Program-made: the position numbers and the translations under genes
Part shown: positions 9,919-17,595 of the stretch, one piece after another
Position numbering within the stretch: the first letter of the stretch is position 1
How the letters are laid out: each line of letters opens with the position of its first letter
Origin: Geomonas paludis
GTDB taxonomy: Bacteria > Desulfobacterota > Desulfuromonadia > Geobacterales > Geobacteraceae
Assembly: GCF_014193585.1 (NCBI RefSeq)
Contig: NZ_BLXY01000011.1
Span: 62,001-126,000 of the forward strand
Direction of reading: 5' to 3'
Length of the DNA stretch: 64,000 nt
The notes under the pieces: model-generated
What the model saw: only the letters and a program-made list of their open reading frames with translations
Databases searched by the model: none
What the model was told of the DNA's origin: nothing

Positions 9919-12675
9919 ATGGCGAAGCCGGATTGGTACGACACGACAGATTGCGACACACACGACGCTGGGGCTCCCAAGTTCTGCAAGAAATCCGAAC
10001 CGGGCGAGGGGACGGAGCGAAGTTGCGCCTATGACGGCGCACGCGTGGTCCTCATGCCCATCACGGACGTTATCCACCTGGTGCACGGCCCCATCGCCTG
10101 CGCCGGGAACTCCTGGGACAACCGCGGGGCACGCTCCTCGGACGCCCAGATCTACCGCCGCGGCTTCACGACGGAAATGCTGCAAAACGACGTGATCTTC
10201 GGCGGCGAGAAAAAGCTGTACCGCGCCATTCAGGAACTGGCTGCGCGCTACCCGGAGGCGAAAGCCATCTTCGTCTACGCCACCTGCGTAACCTCCATGA
10301 CCGGCGACGATATCGAGGCCGTCTGCAACGCCGCCAGGGACAAGGTGAGCATCCCGGTCATCCCGGTGAACACACCGGGCTTCATCGGCGACAAGAACAT
10401 CGGCAACCGTCTGGCGGGGGAGACCCTCTTCAAATACGTGATCGGAACGGCGGAGCCCGAGTACACGACAGACTACGACATCAACCTTATCGGCGAATAC
10501 AACATTGCCGGCGACCTCTGGGGGATGCTGCCGCTCTTCGATCGGCTCGGTATCCGCGTGCTCTCCTGCATCAGCGGTGACTCGAAATTCGAGGACCTGC
10601 GCTACGCGCACCGCGCCAAGCTCAACGTCATCGTCTGCTCTAAGAGCCTGACCAACCTCGCCAAGAAGATGCAGAAGAACTACGGCATCCCGTACCTCGA
10701 GGAATCCTTCTACGGCATGACCGACGTCGCCAAGGCGCTGCGGGACATCGCGCGGGAACTGGACGATCGGGTCAACGGACTTGAGAAGCGGGTGATGCAG
10801 GACCGCGTGGAGAAGCTCATTGCCGAAAGCGAGGCTGCCTGCCGTGCCGAGCTTGCTCCCTACCGTGCCCGCCTGGAAGGGAAGAGGGCGGTGCTCTTCA
10901 CCGGCGGCGTGAAGACATGGTCCATGGTGAACGCGCTTGCCGAGCTTGGTGTCGACATTCTCGCCGCCGGGACACAGAATTCGACGCTCGAGGATTTCTA
11001 CCGCATGAAGGCGCTGATGCACGAGGACGCCTCCATCATCGCCGACACCAGTACTGCGGGCCTGCTCTCGGTCATGTACGACAAGCTCCCCGACCTGATC
11101 GTGGCGGGCGGCAAGACCAAGTACCTGGCCTTGAAGACCAGGACCCCGTTCCTGGATATCAACCACGGCCGCTCTCATCCCTATGCCGGGTACGCCGGTA
11201 TGGTCACTTTCGCCAAGCAGCTCGACTTGACGGTTAACAACCCGATTTGGCCGGCTCTCAATGGCAAAGCCCCCTGGGAGAAGGATGCCGCTGCGCTGGA
11301 AGCGGAGCTGGCCGTGACTGCGGGACACGCGGCCGCGTTGGCCGCCATCGAAATGAAAGGATCGCGGGTCAAGGTGCCGACCAAAAACGCGACGGTGAAC
11401 CCGCAGAAGAACTCACCCGCGCTCGGTGCCACGCTGGCCTATCTCGGCATCGACGGCATGCTGGGCCTCCTGCACGGTGCGCAGGGATGTTCCACCTTTA
11501 TCAGGCTGCAGCTCTCCAGGCACTTCAAGGAGTCCATCGCACTCAACTCGACCAGCATGAGCGAAGATGCCGCTATCTTCGGCGGCTGGGAGAACGTGAA
11601 AGTGGGCCTGAACCGGGTCATGGAGAAGTTCAAGCCGGCCGTCGTCGGCGTCATGACAACCGGCCTTACCGAAACCATGGGCGACGACGTGAGAAGTGCC
11701 ATCGTGCAGTTCAGAGAGGCGCACCCCGAACACGATGAAATTCCGGTGATTCACGCTTCGACCCCGGATTACTGCGGCTCCATGCAGGAAGGTTATGCCG
11801 GCGCAGTCGAAGCCATCGTCATGACCGTGCCCGAAGGGGGTATCCCTATACCTGGACAGGTAAATATCCTGCCCGGTTGCCAGCTAACTCCTGCGGAGAT
11901 CGAGGAAATAGCCGAGATTTGTCGCACCTTCGAGCTTGATCCAGTCGTTGTTCCCGACATCTCCAATGCCCTGGACGGCCATATCGACGCCACTGTTTCT
12001 GCCCTTTCGACGGGAGGGGTCAGCATCGAGCGGATCAAGTCAGCCGGAAGAAGTGTCGCCACGCTGTACTTCGGCGATTCTCTGGCAGACGCCGCCACGA
12101 TGCTCAAAGACAAGTTCGGCATCCCCAACTACGGCTTCACCTCGATCACCGGCCTGGTCGAGTCCGATCTTTTGATGTCCACACTCTCTGCGGTCTCAGG
12201 CCGGCCCGTTCCCGAGAAATTCCGGCGCTGGAGAAGCCGCCTGATGGACGCCATGGTCGATAGCCATTACCAGTTTGGACAGAAGAAGATCGCACTGGCG
12301 CTGGAGGCGGACCACCTGAAGGGGATGACCACATTCCTCGCCAGTCTCGGATGCGACATCCAGGTCGCCATCGCCGCAACCAGGACAAGGGGACTGGACC
12401 AGTTGCCGGTGGACAATCTGTTCGTGGGAGACCTGGAGGACCTGGAGCAGACTGCGGCGGGCGCCGACCTGCTGGTGGCCAATTCCAACGGGCGCCAGGC
12501 CGCCAAAAAACTCGGAATAGGTGCCCATCTACGGACGGGGATGCCGGTGTTCGACCGGCTCGGGGCGCACCACAAGATGTGGGTGGGCTACCAGGGGACG
12601 CTTAACCTGATTTTCGAGCTGGCAAACATCTTCCAGGCCAACGCCAAGGAAGCGCAGAAGCTGGCGCACAATTGA
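9919..12675 (+). CDS. nifEN: Fused FeMo-cofactor scaffold protein NifE-NifN
   Basis: This 918-residue protein joins NifE (about 1-455) and NifN (about 485-918) in one chain; normally they are separate alpha and beta subunits of the scaffold on which the NifB product is matured. The NifE part carries the cysteine contexts RSCAYDGA and GPIACAGNSW, and the NifN part has HGAQGCSTFIR. Cofactor scaffolding is inferred from family membership. The start was moved to the ATG at 9919 because AAAGGAGG stands directly before it. A similar fusion is known in Geobacter. Fusion would fix a 1:1 ratio of the two halves. Confidence 0.95.
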   Translation: MAKPDWYDTTDCDTHDAGAPKFCKKSEPGEGTERSCAYDGARVVLMPITDVIHLVHGPIACAGNSWDNRGARSSDAQIYRRGFTTEMLQNDVIFGGEKKLYRAIQELAARYPEAKAIFVYATCVTSMTGDDIEAVCNAARDKVSIPVIPVNTPGFIGDKNIGNRLAGETLFKYVIGTAEPEYTTDYDINLIGEYNIAGDLWGMLPLFDRLGIRVLSCISGDSKFEDLRYAHRAKLNVIVCSKSLTNLAKKMQKNYGIPYLEESFYGMTDVAKALRDIARELDDRVNGLEKRVMQDRVEKLIAESEAACRAELAPYRARLEGKRAVLFTGGVKTWSMVNALAELGVDILAAGTQNSTLEDFYRMKALMHEDASIIADTSTAGLLSVMYDKLPDLIVAGGKTKYLALKTRTPFLDINHGRSHPYAGYAGMVTFAKQLDLTVNNPIWPALNGKAPWEKDAAALEAELAVTAGHAAALAAIEMKGSRVKVPTKNATVNPQKNSPALGATLAYLGIDGMLGLLHGAQGCSTFIRLQLSRHFKESIALNSTSMSEDAAIFGGWENVKVGLNRVMEKFKPAVVGVMTTGLTETMGDDVRSAIVQFREAHPEHDEIPVIHASTPDYCGSMQEGYAGAVEAIVMTVPEGGIPIPGQVNILPGCQLTPAEIEEIAEICRTFELDPVVVPDISNALDGHIDATVSALSTGGVSIERIKSAGRSVATLYFGDSLADAATMLKDKFGIPNYGFTSITGLVESDLLMSTLSAVSGRPVPEKFRRWRSRLMDAMVDSHYQFGQKKIALALEADHLKGMTTFLASLGCDIQVAIAATRTRGLDQLPVDNLFVGDLEDLEQTAAGADLLVANSNGRQAAKKLGIGAHLRTGMPVFDRLGAHHKMWVGYQGTLNLIFELANIFQANAKEAQKLAHN

Positions 12676-12680
12676 GAACC

Positions 12681-12743
12681 AGATTAAGACAAAGATTAAG
12701 AAAGGGGACTGTTTCTACTTTGTCTTAATCTCAGTCTTAATCT
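12681..12743. repeat. GATTAAGA-type inverted repeat before nifX
   Basis: AGATTAAGACAAAGATTAAG on the left is answered by CTTTGTCTTAATCTCAGTC and TTAATCT on the right. Each arm is itself built of short GATTAAGA-like units, so both hairpins and slipped pairings are possible. Two related elements stand at 13589-13662 and 14034-14067. Confidence 0.65.
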
Positions 12744-12764
12744 GCATTTCTAAGGAGACACGCT

Positions 12765-13154
12765 ATGAAGATCGCTTTTACTACCAGCACGGGCGAAACA
12801 ATCGATATGCATTTCGGCCAAGCGGAGTCCTTCCACATTTGGGAGGTGGGACCGGAAGAGGCGCATTACGTCCAGACTGTTTCGGTGGGTGAACACGGCA
12901 GTGACGAGGAGGACCGCATCGCCGCCCGGGCCAACTTGCTTTCCGACTGCGCCATCGTCTATACCATGCAGATCGGTGGTCCGGCCGCGGCAAAGCTGGT
13001 GGCCAAACGCATCCACCCCATGAAGACCAACGTCGAGGTGGGGCTTAAGGAATCGATCGAGAAGATGCAGGAGGTTCTGAGGGGAAACCCGCCCCCTTGG
13101 CTGCGTAAGGCAATGAACAAGGACCAAGTGGGATCCTTTCTCGACGAAGATTAG
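12765..13154 (+). CDS. nifX: Nitrogenase cofactor carrier NifX
   Basis: NifX-family proteins bind NifB-co or the VK cluster and shuttle FeMo-cofactor precursors between NifB, NifEN and NifDK. The 129-residue product matches the dinitrogenase iron-molybdenum cofactor biosynthesis fold: MKIAFTTSTGETIDMHFGQAE at the start, then the GGPAAAKLVAKRIHPMKT segment typical of NifX. TAAGGAG precedes the ATG. Its place between nifEN and the nif ferredoxin is standard. A NafY-like role is possible, but the length favours NifX. Confidence 0.9.
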   Translation: MKIAFTTSTGETIDMHFGQAESFHIWEVGPEEAHYVQTVSVGEHGSDEEDRIAARANLLSDCAIVYTMQIGGPAAAKLVAKRIHPMKTNVEVGLKESIEKMQEVLRGNPPPWLRKAMNKDQVGSFLDED

Positions 13155-13156
13155 CT

Positions 13157-13250
13157 CTGTCCCCTCTCCCTCTGGGAGAGGGTGAGGGTGAGGGCGTTGC
13201 CACGAGGGATACCCCTCACCCCCGCCCCTCTCCCAGGGGGAGAGGGGAGA
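13157..13250. repeat. CCCTCTCCC paired palindromic repeat after nifX
   Basis: CCCCTCTCCCTCTGGGAGAG and CCCCTCTCCCAGGGGGAGAG (each a palindrome) flank a GGTGAGGG/CCCCTCACC pair. It is the same family as 6453-6564, 26654-26768 and 37227-37350 and lies inside the presumed nif transcript. Confidence 0.65.
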
Positions 13251-13317
13251 CCAGCCCAAAGAGTGCAGGTAAAGCTTTAAACATAATCCGTAATCAACCA
13301 GGAAAAGGAGAATCACC

Positions 13318-13581
13318 ATGGCTTACATCACCGGTTTGACCAAGAGCAAGAAAGAGTGGACCCCCGAATTCATCGTCGCCATCGACGACGAGACCTGCAT
13401 CGGCTGTGGCCGCTGTTACAAGGTCTGTGCTCACGACGTCCTGAGCTTTGAAGAACTCGACGAGGACGATTCGGCGAAGATGTTCATGAAGGTCGAAAAT
13501 GCCGGCAACTGCATCGGTTGCGGGGCCTGCGGCCGGACCTGCTCCAAGAAGTGCTTCAGCTTTGCGCCGGTAGAGGCGTAA
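13318..13581 (+). CDS. Nif-specific 2[4Fe-4S] ferredoxin (ferredoxin III type)
   Basis: The 87-residue protein has two cluster motifs, CIGCGRCYKVC (about residues 27-37) and CIGCGACGRTCSKKC (about 64-78). The lengthened second motif and the length match ferredoxins found beside nifX in many diazotrophs. It probably donates electrons to nitrogenase or to cofactor assembly (NifB/NifEN); which of these cannot be told from sequence. AAAAGGAG precedes the ATG. It is sandwiched between the two nifX-like genes. Confidence 0.9.
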   Translation: MAYITGLTKSKKEWTPEFIVAIDDETCIGCGRCYKVCAHDVLSFEELDEDDSAKMFMKVENAGNCIGCGACGRTCSKKCFSFAPVEA

Positions 13582-13588
13582 CAGGCAG

Positions 13589-13662
13589 AGTAAGACTAAG
13601 ATTAAGATTAAGAAAAAACCACTGCGGTTCCTCTATCTTAGTCTTAGTCTTAATCTTAGTCT
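13589..13662. repeat. GACTAAGATTAAG tandem inverted repeat
   Basis: The left arm is built of repeated GATTAA and GACTAA hexamers (13589-13612) and the right arm of the complementary TTAGTC/TTAATC units (13635-13662), separated by about 20 bases. It fills the ferredoxin-to-NifX-like gap and ends 10 bases before the AGGAGG site of the next gene. Confidence 0.65.
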
Positions 13663-13678
13663 GTCTTTAGGAGGTTTT

Positions 13679-14008
13679 ATGTTATTCGCCGTAGCATCCA
13701 AAGATGGCAAAGAAATCAACCAGCACTTCGGGCACGTCGAGCGCTTCCTCATTTACCAAGTGGAGGAAGACGTGGTCACTTTCCTGGAAGAGCGTCCCGT
13801 TGAGAAGTACTGCCGGTTCGACCCGGAACATCCGCTGCGCGCCCACACGCTCAAAGACACGGCAGACGCTCTCAAAGGCTGCCGGGCGGTGGTCTGTTCC
13901 ATGATAGGCGAGGCTCCGAAAATGGAACTTGAGCGCCTCGGCGTTGAACCCTACGTGGTAGAAGGCGAGATCGAACCCGTCCTTAGAGACCTCGCGCGGG
14001 TACTGTAA
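13679..14008 (+). CDS. Second NifX-like cofactor-binding protein
   Basis: The 109-residue product opens with MLFAVASKDGKEINQHFGHV, the same beta-strand plus QHFGH signature as NifX, NifY and the C-terminal domain of longer NifB proteins. Because NifB in this window lacks that C-terminal domain, this protein may fill the NifB-associated carrier role; that is inference. TAGGAGGTTTT directly precedes the ATG. It follows the ferredoxin and precedes draT in the same direction. Confidence 0.85.
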   Translation: MLFAVASKDGKEINQHFGHVERFLIYQVEEDVVTFLEERPVEKYCRFDPEHPLRAHTLKDTADALKGCRAVVCSMIGEAPKMELERLGVEPYVVEGEIEPVLRDLARVL

Positions 14009-14033
14009 AAACAGGTCTTGCTGTTTGTCCATC

Positions 14034-14067
14034 AATCTTAATCTTTGTCTTAATCTCATTCTGTCTC
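14034..14067. repeat. Half-element of the TTAATCTT repeat before draT
   Basis: ATCTTAATCTTTGTCTTAAT and the following CTCATTCTGTC match the right arm of the two preceding GATTAAG elements, but no left arm precedes it. It looks like a decayed or one-sided copy. Confidence 0.45.
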
Positions 14068-14082
14068 TCAGTTGGTGATTCA

Positions 14083-14874
14083 ATGGAGAATTCATTCAAC
14101 CACTGCAACCTTCCCCCCTGGGTCATCGCTTCCCGTCATTTCAACGACAACCCGCAGCCCTTGGAAATCCAGGGAGTGCGAGCCGTGAACCGCTTCCTAT
14201 TCGATAAGCTAGACGGTATCGCTTCCCATGAAGAACGCGCCTCCATCTTCAACGACTACATGTCAGTTAAATTCCAGTTGCACCAGTGGCAGCAGGAGAC
14301 TGCGACGGCGCGCAAGAGCCTTAAAAACAGCTACCTGCGTTTTCTCAGAGGATGGATGATGGACTCCAACTCGGTGGAGGGCGCGGTGCTGAAAGGATGG
14401 GTGGAGAGCAGGATGGGGCTGGCTCCGACCTTTCACAACGTGCGCATCGCCGGGATTCACGACGAGAATTACCTGCCGTACGCCGTGGACCGCACCAAAG
14501 GGAGCGCACGCACGTCGGCGATCAATTCGCAACTCGACCTTCTTTATGAGTATTGCCAATACGAGCTCGCCAAGAGGTATCCGGATCGCAAGCACCTCAC
14601 CTTGTACCGGGGCACATTCGATCGGTCGGAATATGATGTCCTTGAGACGATCTCGAAACGGGAAGAGATCGTTAGGCTTAACAACCTCAATTCCTTCACG
14701 ACGGACGAGGAGCGTGCCTGGGAGTTCGGTTTCATCGTGTGGCAGGTGCAGGTCCCGCTGGCCAAGGTGTTCTTCTACAGCGAGTTGCTACCCAACTCGA
14801 TACTGAAGGGTGAGGGGGAATGCCTGGTGGTCGGTGGGGAGTACCGCGTTAAGCGACTCATGTGCACGGTTTAG
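14083..14874 (+). CDS. draT: Dinitrogenase reductase ADP-ribosyltransferase DraT
   Basis: DraT transfers ADP-ribose from NAD+ to the arginine of NifH and so shuts nitrogenase off when ammonium appears or energy falls. The 263-residue product is of family length. It carries recognisable DraT segments near the middle (NSVEGAVLKGWVESRMG) and end (LTLYRGTFDRSEYD, then LNNLNSFTTDEERAWEFG), where LYRG and the SFT motif correspond to the NAD-binding core of ADP-ribosyltransferases. The start lacks a strong ribosome-binding site. draG is nearby but convergent, so the two would not share a transcript. Confidence 0.9.
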   Translation: MENSFNHCNLPPWVIASRHFNDNPQPLEIQGVRAVNRFLFDKLDGIASHEERASIFNDYMSVKFQLHQWQQETATARKSLKNSYLRFLRGWMMDSNSVEGAVLKGWVESRMGLAPTFHNVRIAGIHDENYLPYAVDRTKGSARTSAINSQLDLLYEYCQYELAKRYPDRKHLTLYRGTFDRSEYDVLETISKREEIVRLNNLNSFTTDEERAWEFGFIVWQVQVPLAKVFFYSELLPNSILKGEGECLVVGGEYRVKRLMCTV

Positions 14875-14916
14875 AGTAGTGACAGCCTTGATCAACCCAC
14901 CAGGATAGCGTCACAG

Positions 14917-15340
14917 AACTTTTTCACTGCGTCCAGGAACCTTTTCCATTTGTTCTGGAACATTTTCTTAGCGATAGGAGCTTTCCCATTCGTTCTGGAA
15001 CTTCTCCTTGGCCTTCTGGAACTTTTCCATCGTGTTCTGTAACCTTTCCGTCAGTTATGGATCCATTCCTACGCGTTCTGGAACTTCCCCTTGGCCTTCC
15101 GGAACTTTTCCATGGTGTCCTGGAACTTTTCCGTCAGTTCTGGTTCCATTTCATCCCGCTCTGGAGCTTTTCCGTTGTGTCCTGGAACTTTTTCGTCGAG
15201 TTCCGGTGCCATTTCATCAGTTCTGGAGCCATTTCATCGTGTTCTGGAACTTTTTCATCGTGTTCTGGAACTTTTTCATCGTGTTCCGGAACTTTTCCAT
15301 CGTGTTCCGGAACTTTTTCATCGTGTTCCGGACTACCTCT
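14917..15340. repeat. Array of about 20 imperfect 21-bp tandem repeats
   Basis: The 458-base space between draT and draG is filled by units of the form TTCTGGAACTTTTTCATCGTG, 21 bases long with several 20-base variants. Units on the draG side (15230-15330) are nearly identical and those on the draT side are worn. There are no spacers, so this is not CRISPR. Read on the minus strand a unit encodes MKKFQNT, a heptad with hydrophobic residues at 3-4 spacing as in a coiled coil; on the plus strand it encodes the hydrophobic NFFIVFW. Frame breaks from the 20-base units prevent a long ORF. The last bases overlap the end of draG. Confidence 0.85.
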
Positions 15341-16241
15341 GCAGCAGCGGGGACAGCTGCAACAATTCTGCGGCGAGATTCAAGATCTCGGTAACCACTT
15401 CCTTCGCCAGTTTCTTCCGCCATCTGGCCGGAATTCCCTCTTCTCCATAATATGCACCGGCAATGGCGCCCGCTATGGCACCGGTCGTGTCTGCGTCGCC
15501 ACCTTGATTGACGGTCTCGATAACACACCCCTCGAAAGAGCGCGACCGGAAGAAGCAGTGAAAGACGGTTTGCATGGTGTCCACCACGTAGCCAGTGGCC
15601 AGTCCTTTGTACGGATCAAAAGAAAAGGAGGGATGCATGGAGATGAGCTGGTCCACCTCCCGGCGCAGTTGCAGCATGGATCGCCCGGTAAGTGCCAGGT
15701 GCAGCAATCGTCCAAGGTATATGGAGGCTGCATCGGAGTAGGGATGGTTGTGGGTAAGATGGGCCTGCTCCAGGGTGAGACGCTCGAGTAAGAGGTTGTC
15801 GCCAACGGTGCAGAGGGCGACGGGGAGCGTCCGCATGGCCGCGCCATTTCCGCCGTCCCACTCGTTGGGAGGAGTCTCCACGATCCCACGCAGCATATAA
15901 TTCCTGATACCGCGCCGGCAGGTGTCACCGACATCGATGGGCTTGGACTTGAGCCACCCGGCAAGGTTTTCGGCTGCCGCCTGCAGGTTCCATCCTCCTT
16001 CCTTTACGATGGCCCGCGCAAGGCAAAGAGACATCTCGGTATCGTCGGTCACCTGCCCGGGTCTCAACCTGAGCCAACCGCCTCCCACCATCTCTTTCAG
16101 CACCCCGTACTTGTCCTTTATCTCTCCGCGCGTCATGAACTCCACCGGCGCCCCGAGCGCATCACCAACCGCAAGACCGAGGAAAGCTCCCCGAACCCTG
16201 CTGAGAAGTTCACTATGTGCAGAAGAAGTAGTCATAGGCAT
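15333..16241 (-). CDS. draG: ADP-ribosyl-dinitrogenase reductase hydrolase DraG
   Basis: DraG removes ADP-ribose from NifH and reactivates nitrogenase. The 302-residue product has the ADP-ribosylglycohydrolase signatures GAFLGLAVGDALGAP near the N-terminus, TDDTEM (first metal site, about 66-71) and GGDADTTGAIAGAIAGAYYG (second metal site, about 245-264). The start could be either of two ATGs two codons apart (16241 or 16235). It converges on draT, with a 21-bp repeat array between them that touches its last codons. It is probably transcribed separately from the nif run. Confidence 0.93.
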   Translation of the reverse strand: MPMTTSSAHSELLSRVRGAFLGLAVGDALGAPVEFMTRGEIKDKYGVLKEMVGGGWLRLRPGQVTDDTEMSLCLARAIVKEGGWNLQAAAENLAGWLKSKPIDVGDTCRRGIRNYMLRGIVETPPNEWDGGNGAAMRTLPVALCTVGDNLLLERLTLEQAHLTHNHPYSDAASIYLGRLLHLALTGRSMLQLRREVDQLISMHPSFSFDPYKGLATGYVVDTMQTVFHCFFRSRSFEGCVIETVNQGGDADTTGAIAGAIAGAYYGEEGIPARWRKKLAKEVVTEILNLAAELLQLSPLLQR

Positions 16242-16598
16242 AACTTTGCAATATCCAATCCGTTGTTCCGGTGCTGGCCGATGCGCGTTGTGAATCCTCT
16301 TGCTGCGCCTGTTTCCGCTGTGTCAGGCGCGTAAGCCAGAGGAAAGGTTGCTGCCGGGACCTTAGGCAATGCCCAAAAAATAGTCGAGTATAGGTGGCGG
16401 GAGGCAGAAAAGTTCTGAAAGAAGCAGAAAGAGTGGCAACGCTCCAGGGCACGCCGCTTAGGTTCGCAGATACCGATCATCGCAAATACGAATCAGTGGT
16501 AAGCCATTATCTTTCAATGTTTTGCTGGGCTGATGTCTCCCGGTCGCAGTCAGCGACTGCCCCCCTGACAAACCGTAGACGGCATCCTGCGGTGCCAG

Positions 16599-16614
16599 TG
16601 GCACGCTAAATGCT
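16599..16614 (+). promoter_or_regulatory. Sigma-54 promoter of nifB
   Basis: TGGCACG and ATGCT place GG (16600-16601) and GC (16612-16613) ten bases apart; the -24 half is a full match to the RpoN consensus. The predicted transcript start is near 16625, two bases before the first leader hairpin. Confidence 0.8.
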
Positions 16615-16626
16615 CTTTAGAGGCAA

Positions 16627-16644
16627 AGGTACAACGATGTATCT
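16627..16644 (+). promoter_or_regulatory. ANTAR-type hexaloop hairpin P1 in the nifB leader
   Basis: AGGTAC pairs with GTATCT (one G-U) around the loop AACGAT, with A at position 1 and G at position 4. The stem closes with TAC/GTA exactly like the nifH leader hairpin at 5333-5352, although the loops differ in sequence elsewhere. Confidence 0.6.
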
Positions 16645-16660
16645 GACAGTGACGGCAACG

Positions 16661-16697
16661 ATGCCCGGCGGATAGAGATATCCGACCGGGCATTTTT
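16661..16697 (+). terminator. Leader terminator with an internal hexaloop (P2) before nifB
   Basis: ATGCCCGG (16661-16668) pairs with CCGGGCAT (16686-16693), followed by TTTT. Within it CGGAT and ATCCG enclose the loop AGAGAT, again A at 1 and G at 4. The terminator lies between the sigma-54 promoter and the nifB ribosome-binding site, so expression should require read-through. Confidence 0.75.
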
Positions 16698-16735
16698 CGT
16701 TTTCAGGACAGCCTGAAAGGATCAAGGAGGATGAC

Positions 16736-17593
16736 ATGGCGACCTCGTGCGAAAAGATGAAGAAGATTCAGGGGCATCCCTGCTTCGGCGGCAACCACCA
16801 CAAAAATGGCAGGATGCACCTGGCGGTGGCCCCCAAGTGCAACATCAAGTGCGGCTACTGCACCAGGCGCCACGATTGTGCCAATGAATCGCGGCCTGGC
16901 GTGACCAGTCGGCTGTTATCCCCTGAGGAGGCGATCGTCAGGGTGCGTGAGGTGATGGCGAGCCCTGTGACCGGCCCCATCATCAAGGTTATCGGCATCG
17001 CCGGTCCCGGCGATCCGCTCTTCAACGACGAGACGTTTGAGACCTTCCAGTTGGTGGACCGCGAATTTCCCGACCTGATCAAGTGCATGAGCACCAACGG
17101 GCTTTTGCTGCCGGACAAGATGCCGATCCTCAAGGCGCTGGGGCTGCACAGCCTGACCGTCACCCTGAACACCTTGGACCCGGTCATCGGCGGCAAGATC
17201 TACTCGTACGTGCACTACCGGGGCACGACGTACAGCGGCAGCGAGGCGGGCGAGATACTGGTGTGCAACCAGTTGGAAGGGATCCGCCAGGCAGCAGAAC
17301 TTGGGATGACCATTAAGGTCAACACGGTGCTTATCCCCGGAGTCAACGATGCCCAGATACCGCTCATCTCGCAAAAGGTGAAGGAGTTGGGCGCCTTCGT
17401 CATGAACATCATGCCGCTCATTCCGCAGGCGGACTTCGCCCACATCGAGCCGCCTTCGGCGGAACGACTGGACGCGTTGCGCCGCGACAACGAAAAGACG
17501 ATAGGGCAGTTCAAGCATTGCAAGCAGTGCCGGGCAGATGCGGTGGGGCTCATCGGTGAGAACCTGCAACTGGCAGTCGCAAGGGCAGAGTGA
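16736..17593 (+). CDS. nifB: FeMo-cofactor core biosynthesis radical SAM enzyme NifB
   Basis: NifB makes NifB-co, the carbide-centred 8Fe core of FeMo-cofactor, using S-adenosylmethionine. The 285-residue product has the radical-SAM motif CNIKCGYC (about residues 36-43) and the following RRHDCANESRPGV segment specific to NifB. GIAGPGDPLFN is present, as is the C-terminal CKQCRADAVG cluster motif. It is the short form without the NifX-like C-terminal domain. AAGGAGGATGAC precedes the ATG. A sigma-54 promoter and an attenuated leader lie upstream, and the GNAT gene overlaps its stop. Confidence 0.97.
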   Translation: MATSCEKMKKIQGHPCFGGNHHKNGRMHLAVAPKCNIKCGYCTRRHDCANESRPGVTSRLLSPEEAIVRVREVMASPVTGPIIKVIGIAGPGDPLFNDETFETFQLVDREFPDLIKCMSTNGLLLPDKMPILKALGLHSLTVTLNTLDPVIGGKIYSYVHYRGTTYSGSEAGEILVCNQLEGIRQAAELGMTIKVNTVLIPGVNDAQIPLISQKVKELGAFVMNIMPLIPQADFAHIEPPSAERLDALRRDNEKTIGQFKHCKQCRADAVGLIGENLQLAVARAE

Positions 17594-17595
17594 TC

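Larger units (their letters stand above)
16242..16735 (+). promoter_or_regulatory. draG-nifB intergenic region
   Basis: No gene is supported in this 494-base space between the divergent draG and nifB. The right half holds a GCAGTC-AGC-GACTGC dyad (16546-16560), a sigma-54 promoter (16599-16613), two six-base-loop hairpins (16627-16644 and 16669-16684) and a terminator (16661-16697). A 71-residue ORF at 16394-16609 has no ribosome-binding site and overlaps the promoter. The left 200 bases are featureless to me. Confidence 0.6.

Noticed and set aside
14917-15340. CRISPR array
   Set aside because: Units are contiguous 21-mers with no unique spacers, and no cas genes are present.
15008-15394. 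Phe/Trp-rich plus-strand ORFs through the tandem repeats
   Set aside because: All three frames of the array are open because the unit lacks stops. There is no ribosome-binding site and the proteins are low-complexity, so these are by-products of the repeat.
16248-16261. Sigma-54-like GG-N10-GC on the minus strand before draG
   Set aside because: The -12 half (TTGCA) fits, but the -24 half is poor and the predicted transcript start would fall at the start codon, leaving no leader or ribosome-binding site.
16394-16609. 71-codon ORF between draG and nifB
   Set aside because: It has no ribosome-binding site, no recognisable protein, and ends inside the nifB promoter.
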